DNA from: an uncultured Flavobacteriaceae bacterium
Lineage (GTDB): Bacteria > Bacteroidota > Bacteroidia > Flavobacteriales > Flavobacteriaceae
Direction of reading: 5' to 3'
DNA: 64,000 bases
Assembly: GCA_905181835.1 (NCBI GenBank)
Contig: CAJIZF010000001.1
Location: 496,001-560,000, forward strand
The position numbers were made by a program, and so were the translations under genes. Positions 1 through 8,695 of this stretch are shown in pieces (position 1 is the stretch's first letter; every line of letters begins with the position of its first letter). The notes below the pieces were generated by a model. It was not told where the DNA came from. It made no database searches and saw nothing but the letters and a program-made list of their open reading frames with translations.

Positions 1-41
1 TTGAGACATTTTATTTTTTAATTAGAAGGTTATTGTCGTTA

Positions 42-500
42 TTATTTTTTTTGTTGTCCAAGTTTTAATAAATCTATTTCCTTTTGTTGTTGGATTGTAA
101 AAAGAGTTAGTTCTTCAATTTTCTCTAACAAAAGTAAGTTCATTTCTTTCAATGATAAACCATTTTGCTCAATTTCTTCTGCCGATGGAATTTTTGGTAG
201 ATGATGATTTTTTTTAATAAAAGTTTCGATCTCCTCCAAGCTTAAAAAATTATAAGTTGGATTTAATTTAGAGAAAGGAGTGTAATAGGTTTCAAAAACA
301 TAATCTGGAGCAAGGGCACCGTTTAAATCAACAATAACTTCTTGTGTATGGATGTTGCCCTTAACCGTTAACAATTCGTCAGGATATTTTGTTCCAATAC
401 CAATTCTATTATTATCACTATAGATATTTTTTAATTTTTTATTTTGACTAAAAGTATTTGTGGAGAAGATGAAAAGACAAAAAAGGAATACATATTTCAT
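42..500 (-). CDS. Small secreted protein resembling the C-terminal part of Bacteroidota tail-fibre-like surface proteins
   Basis: A 152-aa protein with a Sec signal peptide (residues 1 to about 19, ending FSQ). A GIGTKYPDELLTVKG segment at about residues 34-48 is followed by an acidic region, an HHLPKIPSAEEI motif near residues 99-110, and a Leu/Glu-rich C-terminal helix (about 113-150) that probably forms a coiled coil. This order (GIGT..P...L.VKG, then LPxxPSxxE, then a coiled coil) recurs in Bacteroidota exported proteins, usually after a long repeat domain that is missing here. It may be a short paralogue or a remnant. Function is unknown. It lies divergent from the amidohydrolase to its right. 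Confidence 0.6.
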   Translation of the reverse strand: MKYVFLFCLFIFSTNTFSQNKKLKNIYSDNNRIGIGTKYPDELLTVKGNIHTQEVIVDLNGALAPDYVFETYYTPFSKLNPTYNFLSLEEIETFIKKNHHLPKIPSAEEIEQNGLSLKEMNLLLLEKIEELTLFTIQQQKEIDLLKLGQQKK

Positions 501-788
501 AATTATGATTTAATAAAACGTTTCTGCATTAAAAATAAGTAAAATTTTTATAAGCTTATTTGGGTTTAACTTTTAAGATGTTTGAAAAATACTTAATACT
601 ATTTTGTTCCGTTATAATTATTATAGATCGTAATGTTTTATAAGAGATTTTAAAAAAATTAAAGAATCGTTTTACTTTTATTAATAGTTAATAACTCATC
701 TTTTCTTCTTTTATAAATCACAATATAATTTGACTGGTAAATAGTTATGTTGAATCGATTATTTTTACAATTAGTTGAAACTGAAAAA
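501..788. other. Divergent intergenic region between the small secreted protein and the amidohydrolase
   Basis: About 290 AT-rich bases separate two divergent genes. I see no ORF, RNA gene or strong terminator. A TATAATTTG string at 725-733 resembles the Bacteroidota TAnnTTTG element with one extra base and could drive the amidohydrolase. If so, the upstream ATG at 747 would lie very close to the transcription start and the ATG at 789 is the better start. Confidence 0.4.
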
Positions 789-2429
789 ATGAAAAATATA
801 CTTTATTTGTTCGTCCTTATTCTTATTGTTTCTTGTTCTTCTAACAAGCTTCACACAGATTTGTTAGTAAAAAATGCCACTATTTACACGGTCAATGAAA
901 ATTTTGAAAAGGCAGAAGCTTTTGTAGTTAAAGCTGGAAAAATTGAAGAAGTAGGAAAGCTTCAAGATTTAGTTAACAAATATGATTTTGCGGATGTTTA
1001 TGATGCTAAAAACCAAACTATAATTCCTGGAATTATTGACGCTCATGCGCATTTAATGTATCTAGGAATTTCATTACAACAAGTTGATTTAACTGGTACA
1101 AATAGTTATGAAGAAGTATTAAAAAGGGTTCTAGATTTTCAAAAAATAAATAAAACAGCATACCTTATTGGGAGAGGCTGGGATCAAAACGATTGGACAA
1201 TTAAAGAATATCCAACTAAAAAAGAATTAGATTCATTATTTCCTGACCTACCCGTTTCTTTGGAAAGAATCGACGGGCATGCGATGATTGTTAATAGTAA
1301 AGCACTTAATTTGGCTAAAATTAATTCTGAAACTAATATCCCTGGTGGAAAAGTAATACTCGTTGAGGGGGAGCCGAGTGGTCTTCTAATTGATACACCT
1401 ATGCAATTAGTTTGGGATACTTATCCTAAAAAGGATAAAGATTTCTATATCAAAGCTCTTAAGGACGCAGAAAAAAAATGTTTATCTTTTGGATTAACTA
1501 CTATTGATGAGGCGGGTATCGATAGAGCTACCATAACATTAATGGATTCACTACAACAATCTGGTGATATGGCATTACGGATTTATGCTATGATCACTAA
1601 AGATAAAGAAGATTTAACTTATTTTTTAAAAAAAGGAATTATTAAAACTGATCGAATGAATGTTCGTTCAGTTAAGATTTGGGCCGATGGTGCGTTAGGT
1701 TCCAGAGGAGCTGCTATGCGGAAGCATTATAGCGATCAAGAAGGACAACATGGCACTATGATTACCACTGAAAAAGAACTAGATTCATTGGCGAAAATGA
1801 TTGTTAAAGCGGGTTATCAAATGAATACTCATGCCATCGGTGATTCTGCGAACATTACTGTTCTAAGAGTATATAGCAAATTTGTAAAAAACCAAAAAGA
1901 TCCAAGGTGGAGAGTAGAGCATGCACAAATAGTGAGCCCTTCAGACTTTTCTTATTTTTCAAAAAAAATTATACCATCTATACAACCAAGTCATGCTACT
2001 AGTGATATGTATTGGGTAGAGGATAGGGTTGGAAGTCATCGACTCATGGGTGCCTACTCTTACAAAACTTTACTAAAAAAATCGGGTTTAGTCGCTTTAG
2101 GGACCGATTTTCCAATTGAGAAAGTAAATCCAATGCATACTTTTTATGCTGCTGTAGCAAGAAAAGATATAGAAAATTATCCTGAAAACGGTTTTCGAAA
2201 AGAGGAAGGATTGTCAAGAGAAGAAACACTTAAGGGAATGACTATATGGGCAGCCTACTCTAATTTCGAAGAAAATGAAAAAGGTTCCATAGAAAAAGGA
2301 AAGTTTGCAGATTTTGTAGTTTTAGATCAAAACATTATGACTGTTTCTGAAAAAGAAATACCTACCATAAAAGTAGTAGCAAATTTTATCAATGGAGAAA
2401 TGGTTTATGACTTAAGTAAAAAACAGTAA
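789..2429 (+). CDS. Amidohydrolase family lipoprotein (YtcJ-like, amidohydrolase 3 fold)
   Basis: A 546-aa metal-dependent hydrolase. I place the start at the ATG at 789, not 747, because it gives a compact lipoprotein signal (MKNILYLFVLILIVSC) with lipobox cysteine at residue 16. The metal-binding HxH sits in DAHAHL (H86, H88), inside the typical IIPGIIDAHAH segment that closes the N-terminal beta-sandwich. Later family landmarks are a GRGWDQNDW motif, WADGALGSRGAA, THAIGD and RVEHAQ, and a C-terminal KGKFADFVVLD return to the sandwich. The family hydrolyses C-N bonds in varied amides; the substrate cannot be read from sequence. Lipidation implies it acts in the periplasm or on the outer membrane. 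It appears to be transcribed alone. Confidence 0.85.
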   Translation: MKNILYLFVLILIVSCSSNKLHTDLLVKNATIYTVNENFEKAEAFVVKAGKIEEVGKLQDLVNKYDFADVYDAKNQTIIPGIIDAHAHLMYLGISLQQVDLTGTNSYEEVLKRVLDFQKINKTAYLIGRGWDQNDWTIKEYPTKKELDSLFPDLPVSLERIDGHAMIVNSKALNLAKINSETNIPGGKVILVEGEPSGLLIDTPMQLVWDTYPKKDKDFYIKALKDAEKKCLSFGLTTIDEAGIDRATITLMDSLQQSGDMALRIYAMITKDKEDLTYFLKKGIIKTDRMNVRSVKIWADGALGSRGAAMRKHYSDQEGQHGTMITTEKELDSLAKMIVKAGYQMNTHAIGDSANITVLRVYSKFVKNQKDPRWRVEHAQIVSPSDFSYFSKKIIPSIQPSHATSDMYWVEDRVGSHRLMGAYSYKTLLKKSGLVALGTDFPIEKVNPMHTFYAAVARKDIENYPENGFRKEEGLSREETLKGMTIWAAYSNFEENEKGSIEKGKFADFVVLDQNIMTVSEKEIPTIKVVANFINGEMVYDLSKKQ

Positions 2430-2584
2430 AAAACTTTTAATGAACTACTTTTAGTATCTAATTAAAGTATAATTGTTGCAGTATATTTTGTAAAACAATA
2501 TATTTACAATCAGTTTTTTTGTCAAAATAAGCATATTGAATTCTAGGTAGATTGGCGAACAATTTAAAATAAAAATAGTAACGT

Positions 2585-3265
2585 ATGAAGATCATAATAT
2601 TAGCTGCAGGTATTGGCTCTCGTTTAGGAAACCCATTCCCAAAGCCTTTAACACCTCTAAAAAACGGGAAAAGTATTATGCAACGACAGATTGACAATAT
2701 CACCACTTATTTTGATGTAAACGATATTACTACAGTTGTAGGTTTTAAAAAAAACTTAATTATGGAACAATTTCCTGAGGTTAATTATGTCTACAACCCA
2801 TTTTTTGATACGACAAACACCTCCAAAAGTTTATTACGTGCTTTAAAAAAACATCGTGGAAATTCTATTTTATGGTTTAATGGGGATGTTGTTTTTGATC
2901 CACAATTATTATCACTTTTGTTGGATGAAATAAATAATAATCAATCGTTTGTATCGGTAAATACTCAGAGTGTTTCCGAGGAGGAAGTAAAGTACACACT
3001 TAAAGATGGGTACGTATTAGATCTTTCTAAAAATGTCAAAAATGGCTTGGGCGAGGCTGTTGGAATTAACTTTATTTCTTCTAATGATTTGGATATTTTT
3101 ATCAATCAACTCGAAAAATGCAATGATCATGATTATTTTGAAAAGGGTCTCGAAATGGCCATAGCCAAAAACAATCTAAAATTAAAGGTTGTTGACATTT
3201 CAGCCTACAATTGTATTGAAGTAGATTTTAAAGAAGATTTATTGAATGCTAACGAAATAGTTTAA
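2585..3265 (+). CDS. Sugar/polyol-phosphate nucleotidyltransferase (LicC/GlmU-N-like)
   Basis: A 226-aa single-domain NTP transferase. The nucleotide-binding signature LAAGIGSRLG is at residues 6-15 with the following KPLTPL at about 20-25. WFNGDVVFD (about 98-106) carries the metal-binding Asp, and the closing segment YNCIEVDFKEDL is typical of LicC-like phosphocholine cytidylyltransferases and related enzymes. It activates a phospho-alcohol or sugar phosphate with CTP or another NTP; the exact substrate is unknown. The next gene, a CDP-glycerol glycerophosphotransferase-like enzyme, starts 6 bases downstream, so the two probably form an operon in which this enzyme makes the CDP- or NDP-activated donor. 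Confidence 0.8.
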   Translation: MKIIILAAGIGSRLGNPFPKPLTPLKNGKSIMQRQIDNITTYFDVNDITTVVGFKKNLIMEQFPEVNYVYNPFFDTTNTSKSLLRALKKHRGNSILWFNGDVVFDPQLLSLLLDEINNNQSFVSVNTQSVSEEEVKYTLKDGYVLDLSKNVKNGLGEAVGINFISSNDLDIFINQLEKCNDHDYFEKGLEMAIAKNNLKLKVVDISAYNCIEVDFKEDLLNANEIV

Positions 3266-3271
3266 TCGCTC

Positions 3272-4309
3272 ATGAAGACTGTCCTATTTTGTATGAACCC
3301 GTATTCTTTTGGAATACTCTATCCCATTATGCAGGTTTTAAAGGAGAGAAATTATGAATATATTTGGTTTGTAAGAGCTGCTATTTTTGAAAAGTTTCCT
3401 TACCGAGATGAAAATTTTACTACGCATATTAAAGATATCATTACTTTTCAAAGTGATGCTATTTTTGTTCCGGGAAATGAAGTGCCATACTATTTAAGAG
3501 GAGTTAAAACTCAAGTTTTTCATGGATTAGCTGGCGAAAAAAAAGGACATTTCAGAATTAGAAGTTATTTTGACTTGTATTTAACCCAAGGGCCATATTT
3601 CACAAAATGGTTTTCAAAAGCAGCAGCAAAACACAAAGATTTTAGTGTAGTCGAAACAGGGTGGCCAAAACTAGATATTTACGGTAATGAAGTTCATAAA
3701 TATGATCATGAAAAAGAAATTTTGCTCCATAATTCTAATTCAAAAAAAATTATTCTTTATGCACCTACATTTTCACCATCATTAACAAGTGCTCGATTTT
3801 TATCATCTCAAATACAAGCGCTTGCAGCTAATAAAAATTATCTTATCATTATTAAATTTCACGATTTAATGGCCAAAGATTTAATTGATCAATATCAGGA
3901 AATAGCTAATAAATTTGTGAATATATTATACATCAAGGAACGTAATATTATTAAATATTTATTGATAGCTGATCTCATGATTAGCGATACATCGTCTGTA
4001 GTTTACGAATTTTTACTTCTTGATAAGCCAGTAATCACATTTAAAAATTACAATAAAATTAGTCATTGTGAAAATTTATTAACTCCAAGTAATTTAGTTC
4101 AAAAAGTCGCTGAAAATTTAAAGGATGATTCTTTTAAAGAAAAACGTGCAGTTATTTTAAAAGATTACCATCCATATACTGATGGAAACTCAGCAATTCG
4201 TATGGTTAATGCAGTGGAAACATTCATTGAAAACAACGGTGTTCCGGAAAAAAGAGTAATTTCATGGTTTCGTCGATATAAAATCAATAAAATATTTGGA
4301 AAAATTTAA
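3272..4309 (+). CDS. CDP-glycerol glycerophosphotransferase family protein (TagF/TagB-like)
   Basis: A 345-aa GT-B-type polyol-phosphate transferase. Family hallmarks include VFHGLAGEKKGH (residues about 83-94, with the conserved His-Gly), ETGWPKLD, ILYAPTFSPS (about 160-170), the basic IIKFHDL, and the donor-binding ISDTSSVVYEFLLLDKPVI at about 235-254. Such enzymes transfer glycerol- or ribitol-phosphate from a CDP donor to a surface glycan. In a Gram-negative bacterium the likely target is O-antigen or capsule rather than wall teichoic acid. It probably uses the product of the nucleotidyltransferase 6 bases upstream. No signal or membrane segment is visible, so it should work at the inner face of the membrane. 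Confidence 0.82.
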   Translation: MKTVLFCMNPYSFGILYPIMQVLKERNYEYIWFVRAAIFEKFPYRDENFTTHIKDIITFQSDAIFVPGNEVPYYLRGVKTQVFHGLAGEKKGHFRIRSYFDLYLTQGPYFTKWFSKAAAKHKDFSVVETGWPKLDIYGNEVHKYDHEKEILLHNSNSKKIILYAPTFSPSLTSARFLSSQIQALAANKNYLIIIKFHDLMAKDLIDQYQEIANKFVNILYIKERNIIKYLLIADLMISDTSSVVYEFLLLDKPVITFKNYNKISHCENLLTPSNLVQKVAENLKDDSFKEKRAVILKDYHPYTDGNSAIRMVNAVETFIENNGVPEKRVISWFRRYKINKIFGKI

Positions 4310-4345
4310 TAGAAATAAAACAGTATTTAAAATATCTCACCGACT

Positions 4346-4879
4346 ATGAATAAACTTAATTTTTTCTTATTTACATTTTTTTTTATTTTCAGTATAAACT
4401 CTTCAGCACAAATAGATCAATATCAATCAGATATTGTAAAACTATTAAATTGTAACGGTACTATTGAAAAGTACGATTTTGAGTACGAAAAAACGTTAAC
4501 ATCATTAAGAGTTCGTATAGCAGCAGAAAATACTCCACTATCATTTTGGAATAGTTTTAGAGAAATTAAAAAAGAAAGTTTAAATGAACTTATCGCAATA
4601 CAAGCTTTCGCCTACAGAAAATATTTTTCTCATGACGAAATTAAGGTGTTACTCAATTTTTACAGCTCGTCTGCAGCAACTAAATTGATAAAAAATAAAG
4701 AGGTCACTTCAGAGGAAAAAGCTGTCATAGATAATTTTAATGAGAGCAAGTTAGCCAACAAAATAGATTCTATAGGTGAAGATTTTGAGAAGGATACTGA
4801 AAAAATTGCTCGAGAATGGAAAAAAGAGTTGTTTGCAAAAGGAATGGGGGCACTAGCTAAGGCTGGCTATACTAAATAA
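4346..4879 (+). CDS. DUF2059-like secreted protein
   Basis: A 177-aa protein with a clear signal peptide (residues 1 to about 22, ending SSAQ). The mature part is helical. The segment FAYRKYFSHDEIKVLLNFYSS (first 20 residues are the match) at about residues 90-110 fits DUF2059, whose members are periplasmic and of unknown function. It sits 36 bases after the TagF-like gene and may be co-transcribed, though nothing links the functions. Its 3' end overlaps the convergent methyltransferase gene by 8 bases. Confidence 0.65.
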   Translation: MNKLNFFLFTFFFIFSINSSAQIDQYQSDIVKLLNCNGTIEKYDFEYEKTLTSLRVRIAAENTPLSFWNSFREIKKESLNELIAIQAFAYRKYFSHDEIKVLLNFYSSSAATKLIKNKEVTSEEKAVIDNFNESKLANKIDSIGEDFEKDTEKIAREWKKELFAKGMGALAKAGYTK

Positions 4880-5579
4880 CGGTTAACTTGGCTAAATAAT
4901 CATAATTTTTTCCAGTACCTATAACTTCAAAGCTTAATCCATTTTTATTAGCTAATTTTTTGAATGTTTTAGGATCAAGATATAACCAGTCAAAAGGTTC
5001 GCTTTTAAATTCTTTATAGTGAATCGTAAATTCTAACTCACCATAATAATTTCCAGCCGGGACCAGAATACTTCCTTCTTGGTCACCTTGATCATACATA
5101 TATCTTAAGTCGGTTGAATCGATAAGTATTTGGCCATTTTTAGCTAATAGTTTTTTTAAATGTTGAAGGTAGTTGGATACATAGTCTAACTTTTGGAAAA
5201 TTCCAGTGCCATTCATTAACAATAAAATAGTATCAAATTTTTCTTCATTTAATTGAAGTATATCGATCGCTTTTACTTTTGTTAAACCTCTTAATTTGCA
5301 AACTTTTATGGCACCAACAGAGATGTCAATTCCTGTTACTTCATTACCTGATTCTTGAAGATAAAGCGAAAGACTTCCGGCTCCACACCCTACGTCGAGA
5401 ATTTTTCCATCCACGGTTTTTAATGCTAATTGCTCTAATGGAGGCATAGCATCAAAACTTCTGAAGAGATAAGGAAGGGGTAAAACATCTAGTTCACTGA
5501 TATTTGTTTCAGTATACAAATCATCTGTATAATGATTGTTTTGATAATCTAACAATGCTTGCCCAATTAAATCATTCAT
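4872..5579 (-). CDS. Class I SAM-dependent methyltransferase
   Basis: A 235-aa protein with a Rossmann-fold methyltransferase core. Motif I is ILDVGCGAGSLSLYL near residues 59-73. Acidic residue GIDIS ends strand 2, and ILLLMNGTGIF marks the motif IV/V region. I chose the ATG at 5579; an in-frame extension to 5648 would run into the divergent cysteine-cluster gene and adds no conserved sequence. The substrate is unknown. A helical N-terminal extension before the core (MNDLIGQALLDYQNN...) is common in flavobacterial homologues. Confidence 0.8.
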   Translation of the reverse strand: MNDLIGQALLDYQNNHYTDDLYTETNISELDVLPLPYLFRSFDAMPPLEQLALKTVDGKILDVGCGAGSLSLYLQESGNEVTGIDISVGAIKVCKLRGLTKVKAIDILQLNEEKFDTILLLMNGTGIFQKLDYVSNYLQHLKKLLAKNGQILIDSTDLRYMYDQGDQEGSILVPAGNYYGELEFTIHYKEFKSEPFDWLYLDPKTFKKLANKNGLSFEVIGTGKNYDYLAKLTVI

Positions 5580-5610
5580 AAGTCTGTAGCTTTTAGTACT
5601 TTTGGAGTCT

Positions 5611-6159
5611 ATGGATAACATATTGAAACAGCTACCAAAGAAGGCCAAAGATAAGGAGAACGAAAATAAAAGATTATTTAAAAAGCTTCGGAAAAAACCG
5701 CCGAAACATTTAGATAAATTAATGTTAGAGTTGCATGATAAGGAGTTTAAAAAGACTAATTGTTTGCAATGTGCTAACTGTTGTAAAACAACAGCACCTT
5801 GGTTAAATGATCAAGATATTGCAAGGATTTCTAAACATTTGAAAATGAAAGAACAAAAGTTTATTGAACAATATTTAGAGGTGGGAGAGGATCATGAATT
5901 TTCATTTAAACTTATTCCCTGTGTTTTTTTGATGCCGGACAATGAATGTAGTATTTATAATGTCCGCCCAAAGGCCTGTCGGGAATATCCTCATACAAAT
6001 AGAAGGCGGTTTCAACAAATTGAGACTGTGACTATTGCTAATACAGCAATTTGTCCAGCTACCTATAATATAATGGAAGCATTAAAAAATGCGTTGCCAG
6101 TTCAGTACTCTGATAATGGAGGGAAACCTCGAGAAAAGTTTAGAAAAGGAGGCGGCTAA
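5611..6159 (+). CDS. YkgJ-family cysteine cluster protein
   Basis: A 182-aa soluble protein with the CxxCANCC cluster (CLQCANCC, about residues 50-57), then CVFLMPDNECSIYNVRPKAC (about 107-126) and a final isolated cysteine near AICP. These are the ligands of the YkgJ/UPF0153 family, thought to hold a Zn or Fe-S centre; biochemical role is unknown. The start is the ATG at 5611; a TTG three codons earlier is possible. A basic, Lys-rich N-terminal segment precedes the domain. The gene lies 31 bases from the divergent methyltransferase start, so the promoters share or overlap the N-terminal coding regions. Confidence 0.8.
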   Translation: MDNILKQLPKKAKDKENENKRLFKKLRKKPPKHLDKLMLELHDKEFKKTNCLQCANCCKTTAPWLNDQDIARISKHLKMKEQKFIEQYLEVGEDHEFSFKLIPCVFLMPDNECSIYNVRPKACREYPHTNRRRFQQIETVTIANTAICPATYNIMEALKNALPVQYSDNGGKPREKFRKGGG

Positions 6160-6161
6160 AA

Positions 6162-7373
6162 TTATCTATCATACAATAAATATTTTTCACGTAATAAATC
6201 GTAATTATTTAAATCTTTAAGCCAAGTTTTTCTTATTTCTGCATAAGTATATCCTTTTTCAATTTGTTCTTGAAGCTTTTTTGTTCCAGCTAATTTTGTG
6301 AAAAATGGTGAAAAAAAAGTGTTGTTTTTTTCTGTTTGACGATACGCATTTATTAACCATTCAAGGTTTAATTTAGTTAGTTTTTCAGTATTTCTTAAAT
6401 CCTTTCCGTAGCACAATTTATTTTTAAATTTCGGAGTTTTAGCTCCTTCATTAGTTCTTGGTGTAAAAGTAAATGGATATAATTCTGGCGATAGATTTGG
6501 AGCGCCAAATAGTTGGAATTGTATTTCTGTTCCTCGACCTGCACTCAAATAAGTTCCTTCAAAAAAACAAAGGCTTGGATACAAGTTGATAGAGGTGTCA
6601 TTAGGAAGATTTGGGGAAGGTTTAATGGGTAAAGAATAAGTTGTTTGGTGTGAATAATTTTTCATTTTAACAATTAAGAGTTCACATTTAACTTCTTTTG
6701 ACAACCATCCTTCTCCGTTAATCATTTGTGCATATTCTCCGATAGTCATACCATGCACTACTGGAACGGGATGCATGCCTACAAAACTTCTATGCGCTTT
6801 TTCCAGAACGGGTCCATCAATAAAACTACCATTTGGATTTGGACGATCCAAAACAACCAACGGAATATTAGCTTCAGCACAAGCCTCCATGATATAGTGT
6901 AAGGTTGAAATATAAGTATAAAATCGAGCCCCCACATCTTGAATGTCAAAAATGATAATTTCAACACCATCTAATTGTTGGATTGAAGGTTTTTTATTTT
7001 CACCATATAAAGAAGCAATAGGGATTCCAGTTTTATTATCAATACCATCTTTAATTAGTTCTCCTGCATCTGCTTTACCTCTGAATCCATGCTCAGGAGC
7101 GAAAACATATTTAATAGGTATATTTTTTTGGTGTAAATAATCAATTATGTGAGCGCTTGAATCTATTTTAAAATTTATTATTGAAGTTTGATTCGCTACA
7201 ACAGCCACTTTTTTATTTTTTAATAATGGAAGATATTCATTTACTTGATCTGCTCCCAGGACAATATTATTAGAGATTAATTTATTTTTGGATTGACTTT
7301 TACAACAAAAACAAGTTGTTATAGTTAATAATAACAATAAGAAATGTGTATTTTTGAAATCCGTTAATGTCAT
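6162..7373 (-). CDS. namZ: DUF1343 protein, NamZ-type exo-beta-N-acetylmuramidase
   Basis: A 403-aa exported protein whose domain matches DUF1343, the family of B. subtilis YbbC/NamZ and Tannerella NamZ enzymes that remove terminal N-acetylmuramic acid from peptidoglycan fragments. Seen here: signal peptide at residues 1 to about 24 with consecutive cysteines (TTCFCC) that could form a lipobox; VVANQTS; the hallmark EHGFRG (about 94-99) followed by KADAG; the IFDIQDVGARFYTY block; and VLDRPNPNG. The C-terminal half has the usual SLCFFEGT and GRGTE motifs. It probably works in the periplasm in cell-wall recycling. Its ATG is only 9 bases from the GTG chosen for the divergent permease, an unusually tight arrangement. 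Confidence 0.85.
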   Translation of the reverse strand: MTLTDFKNTHFLLLLLTITTCFCCKSQSKNKLISNNIVLGADQVNEYLPLLKNKKVAVVANQTSIINFKIDSSAHIIDYLHQKNIPIKYVFAPEHGFRGKADAGELIKDGIDNKTGIPIASLYGENKKPSIQQLDGVEIIIFDIQDVGARFYTYISTLHYIMEACAEANIPLVVLDRPNPNGSFIDGPVLEKAHRSFVGMHPVPVVHGMTIGEYAQMINGEGWLSKEVKCELLIVKMKNYSHQTTYSLPIKPSPNLPNDTSINLYPSLCFFEGTYLSAGRGTEIQFQLFGAPNLSPELYPFTFTPRTNEGAKTPKFKNKLCYGKDLRNTEKLTKLNLEWLINAYRQTEKNNTFFSPFFTKLAGTKKLQEQIEKGYTYAEIRKTWLKDLNNYDLLREKYLLYDR

Positions 7374-7382
7374 AACTTGTCC

Positions 7383-8618
7383 GTGAATTTTGAATATTTT
7401 ATCGCTAAGCGAATTGTCTCTGCAAAGGAATATAAAAATAGTATTTCATCACCAATAATAAAAATTGCGATATTATCGATTGTAATAGGTTTTGTTACCA
7501 TGTTAATTTCAATTGCTTCTGGTGTTGGACTTCAAAATAAAATATATCAAAAAGTATCTGCTTTTAACGGTGACATCATTATTTCTAATTTCGACACAAA
7601 TTTTTCTGATGATTCGCAAAACCCTATTTCTACAATTCAGGGATTTTACCCTACATTTAGTTCAATTAAAGGAATACAACACATCCAAGCTACTGCTTCA
7701 AAAGGTGGAGTAATAAGGACACCTAATAAATTTGAAGGGGTTGTGGTAAAGGGAGTTGGAAAAGACTATGATTGGAATTATTTTAATGAATTTTTAATCG
7801 ATGGAAGCTTGCCAGATTATAGCCACCTTCTAACCAATAAAATATTAATTTCAGAATATACATCCACTCGCTTAAATCTAAAAGTAGGAGATAAATTAAA
7901 CACGTTTTTTTTTAATAGCGATAATTCTAAATTGCCAAGAAGTAGGAGCTTTAAAGTATCAGGAATCTATAATAGTGGCTTTAATGAATTTGATGAAAAG
8001 TTTGTAATAGCAGATATTCGACATATTCAACGTTTAAATAAATGGTCTGAAAATGAAATTGGAGCTTATGAGGTTTTTGTTGAAGAGTTTTCACAAATAG
8101 ATCAAATAGGCAACGAGGTTTATAATGAAGTTGGAAGTTTTTTAGATTCTCAAACTATAAAAGAAAAATACTTCTCCATTTTTAAATGGTTAGAACTATT
8201 TGATTTTAACATTATACTTATTATTATTATCATGATTGTCGTAGCAGGTATCAATATGATAACAGCATTGTTAGTTTTAATTTTGGAACGAACTCAAATG
8301 ATTGGAATTATAAAAGCTTTGGGGAGCTCCAATAAAAGTGTTAGAAAAATATTCATTTACAACGCAATGTATTTAGTAGGTATTGGACTTTTCTGGGGAA
8401 ATTTAATAGGGATTGGATTGTTATTAATTCAAAAATATTTTAAATTAATAAAACTGGATCCCGCCATTTATTATGTTTCAGAAGCACCAGTTTATCTAGC
8501 GATTGATTATATTTTACTTTTAAATATTGGGACACTCATAGTTTGTTTTTCGATGTTATTAATACCTTCTTATATTATTTCAAAAATTACTCCTGTTAGG
8601 GCGATTCGTTTTGAATAA
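7383..8618 (+). CDS. ABC transporter permease of the LolC/LolE (FtsX/MacB) family, GTG start
   Basis: A 411-aa inner-membrane protein. One membrane helix lies at residues about 25-48 (IKIAILSIVIGFVTMLISIA), a long periplasmic MacB-type domain spans about 50-265, and three C-terminal helices (about 275-300, 325-350, 375-400) make an FtsX domain ending IISKITPVRAIRFE. This is the topology of LolC/E, which extracts lipoproteins for delivery to the outer membrane. No ATG is available near the start. GTG at 7383 gives VNFEYFIAKR, matching the usual MNFEYFIAKR beginning of flavobacterial homologues; TTG at 7377 is the alternative. The ATPase partner is not in this window. Confidence 0.82.
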   Translation: MNFEYFIAKRIVSAKEYKNSISSPIIKIAILSIVIGFVTMLISIASGVGLQNKIYQKVSAFNGDIIISNFDTNFSDDSQNPISTIQGFYPTFSSIKGIQHIQATASKGGVIRTPNKFEGVVVKGVGKDYDWNYFNEFLIDGSLPDYSHLLTNKILISEYTSTRLNLKVGDKLNTFFFNSDNSKLPRSRSFKVSGIYNSGFNEFDEKFVIADIRHIQRLNKWSENEIGAYEVFVEEFSQIDQIGNEVYNEVGSFLDSQTIKEKYFSIFKWLELFDFNIILIIIIMIVVAGINMITALLVLILERTQMIGIIKALGSSNKSVRKIFIYNAMYLVGIGLFWGNLIGIGLLLIQKYFKLIKLDPAIYYVSEAPVYLAIDYILLLNIGTLIVCFSMLLIPSYIISKITPVRAIRFE

Positions 8619-8668
8619 GCTCGATAAAAGATGTCTGTTTATATAGTAAAAAGTCAAGCTAGGTTTTA

Positions 8669-8676
8669 TATTTTTG
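8669..8676 (+). promoter_or_regulatory. Bacteroidota-type -7 element for the cysteine synthase gene
   Basis: TATTTTTG fits TAnnTTTG exactly and lies 20 bases before the ATG at 8696. No clear TTG -33 element is seen at the usual distance. Confidence 0.5.
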
Positions 8677-8695
8677 TACTGCATTTAATAAGATT

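Noticed and set aside
5580-5648. Longer N-terminus of the methyltransferase
   Set aside because: It would overlap the divergent cysteine-cluster start and adds no recognisable sequence.
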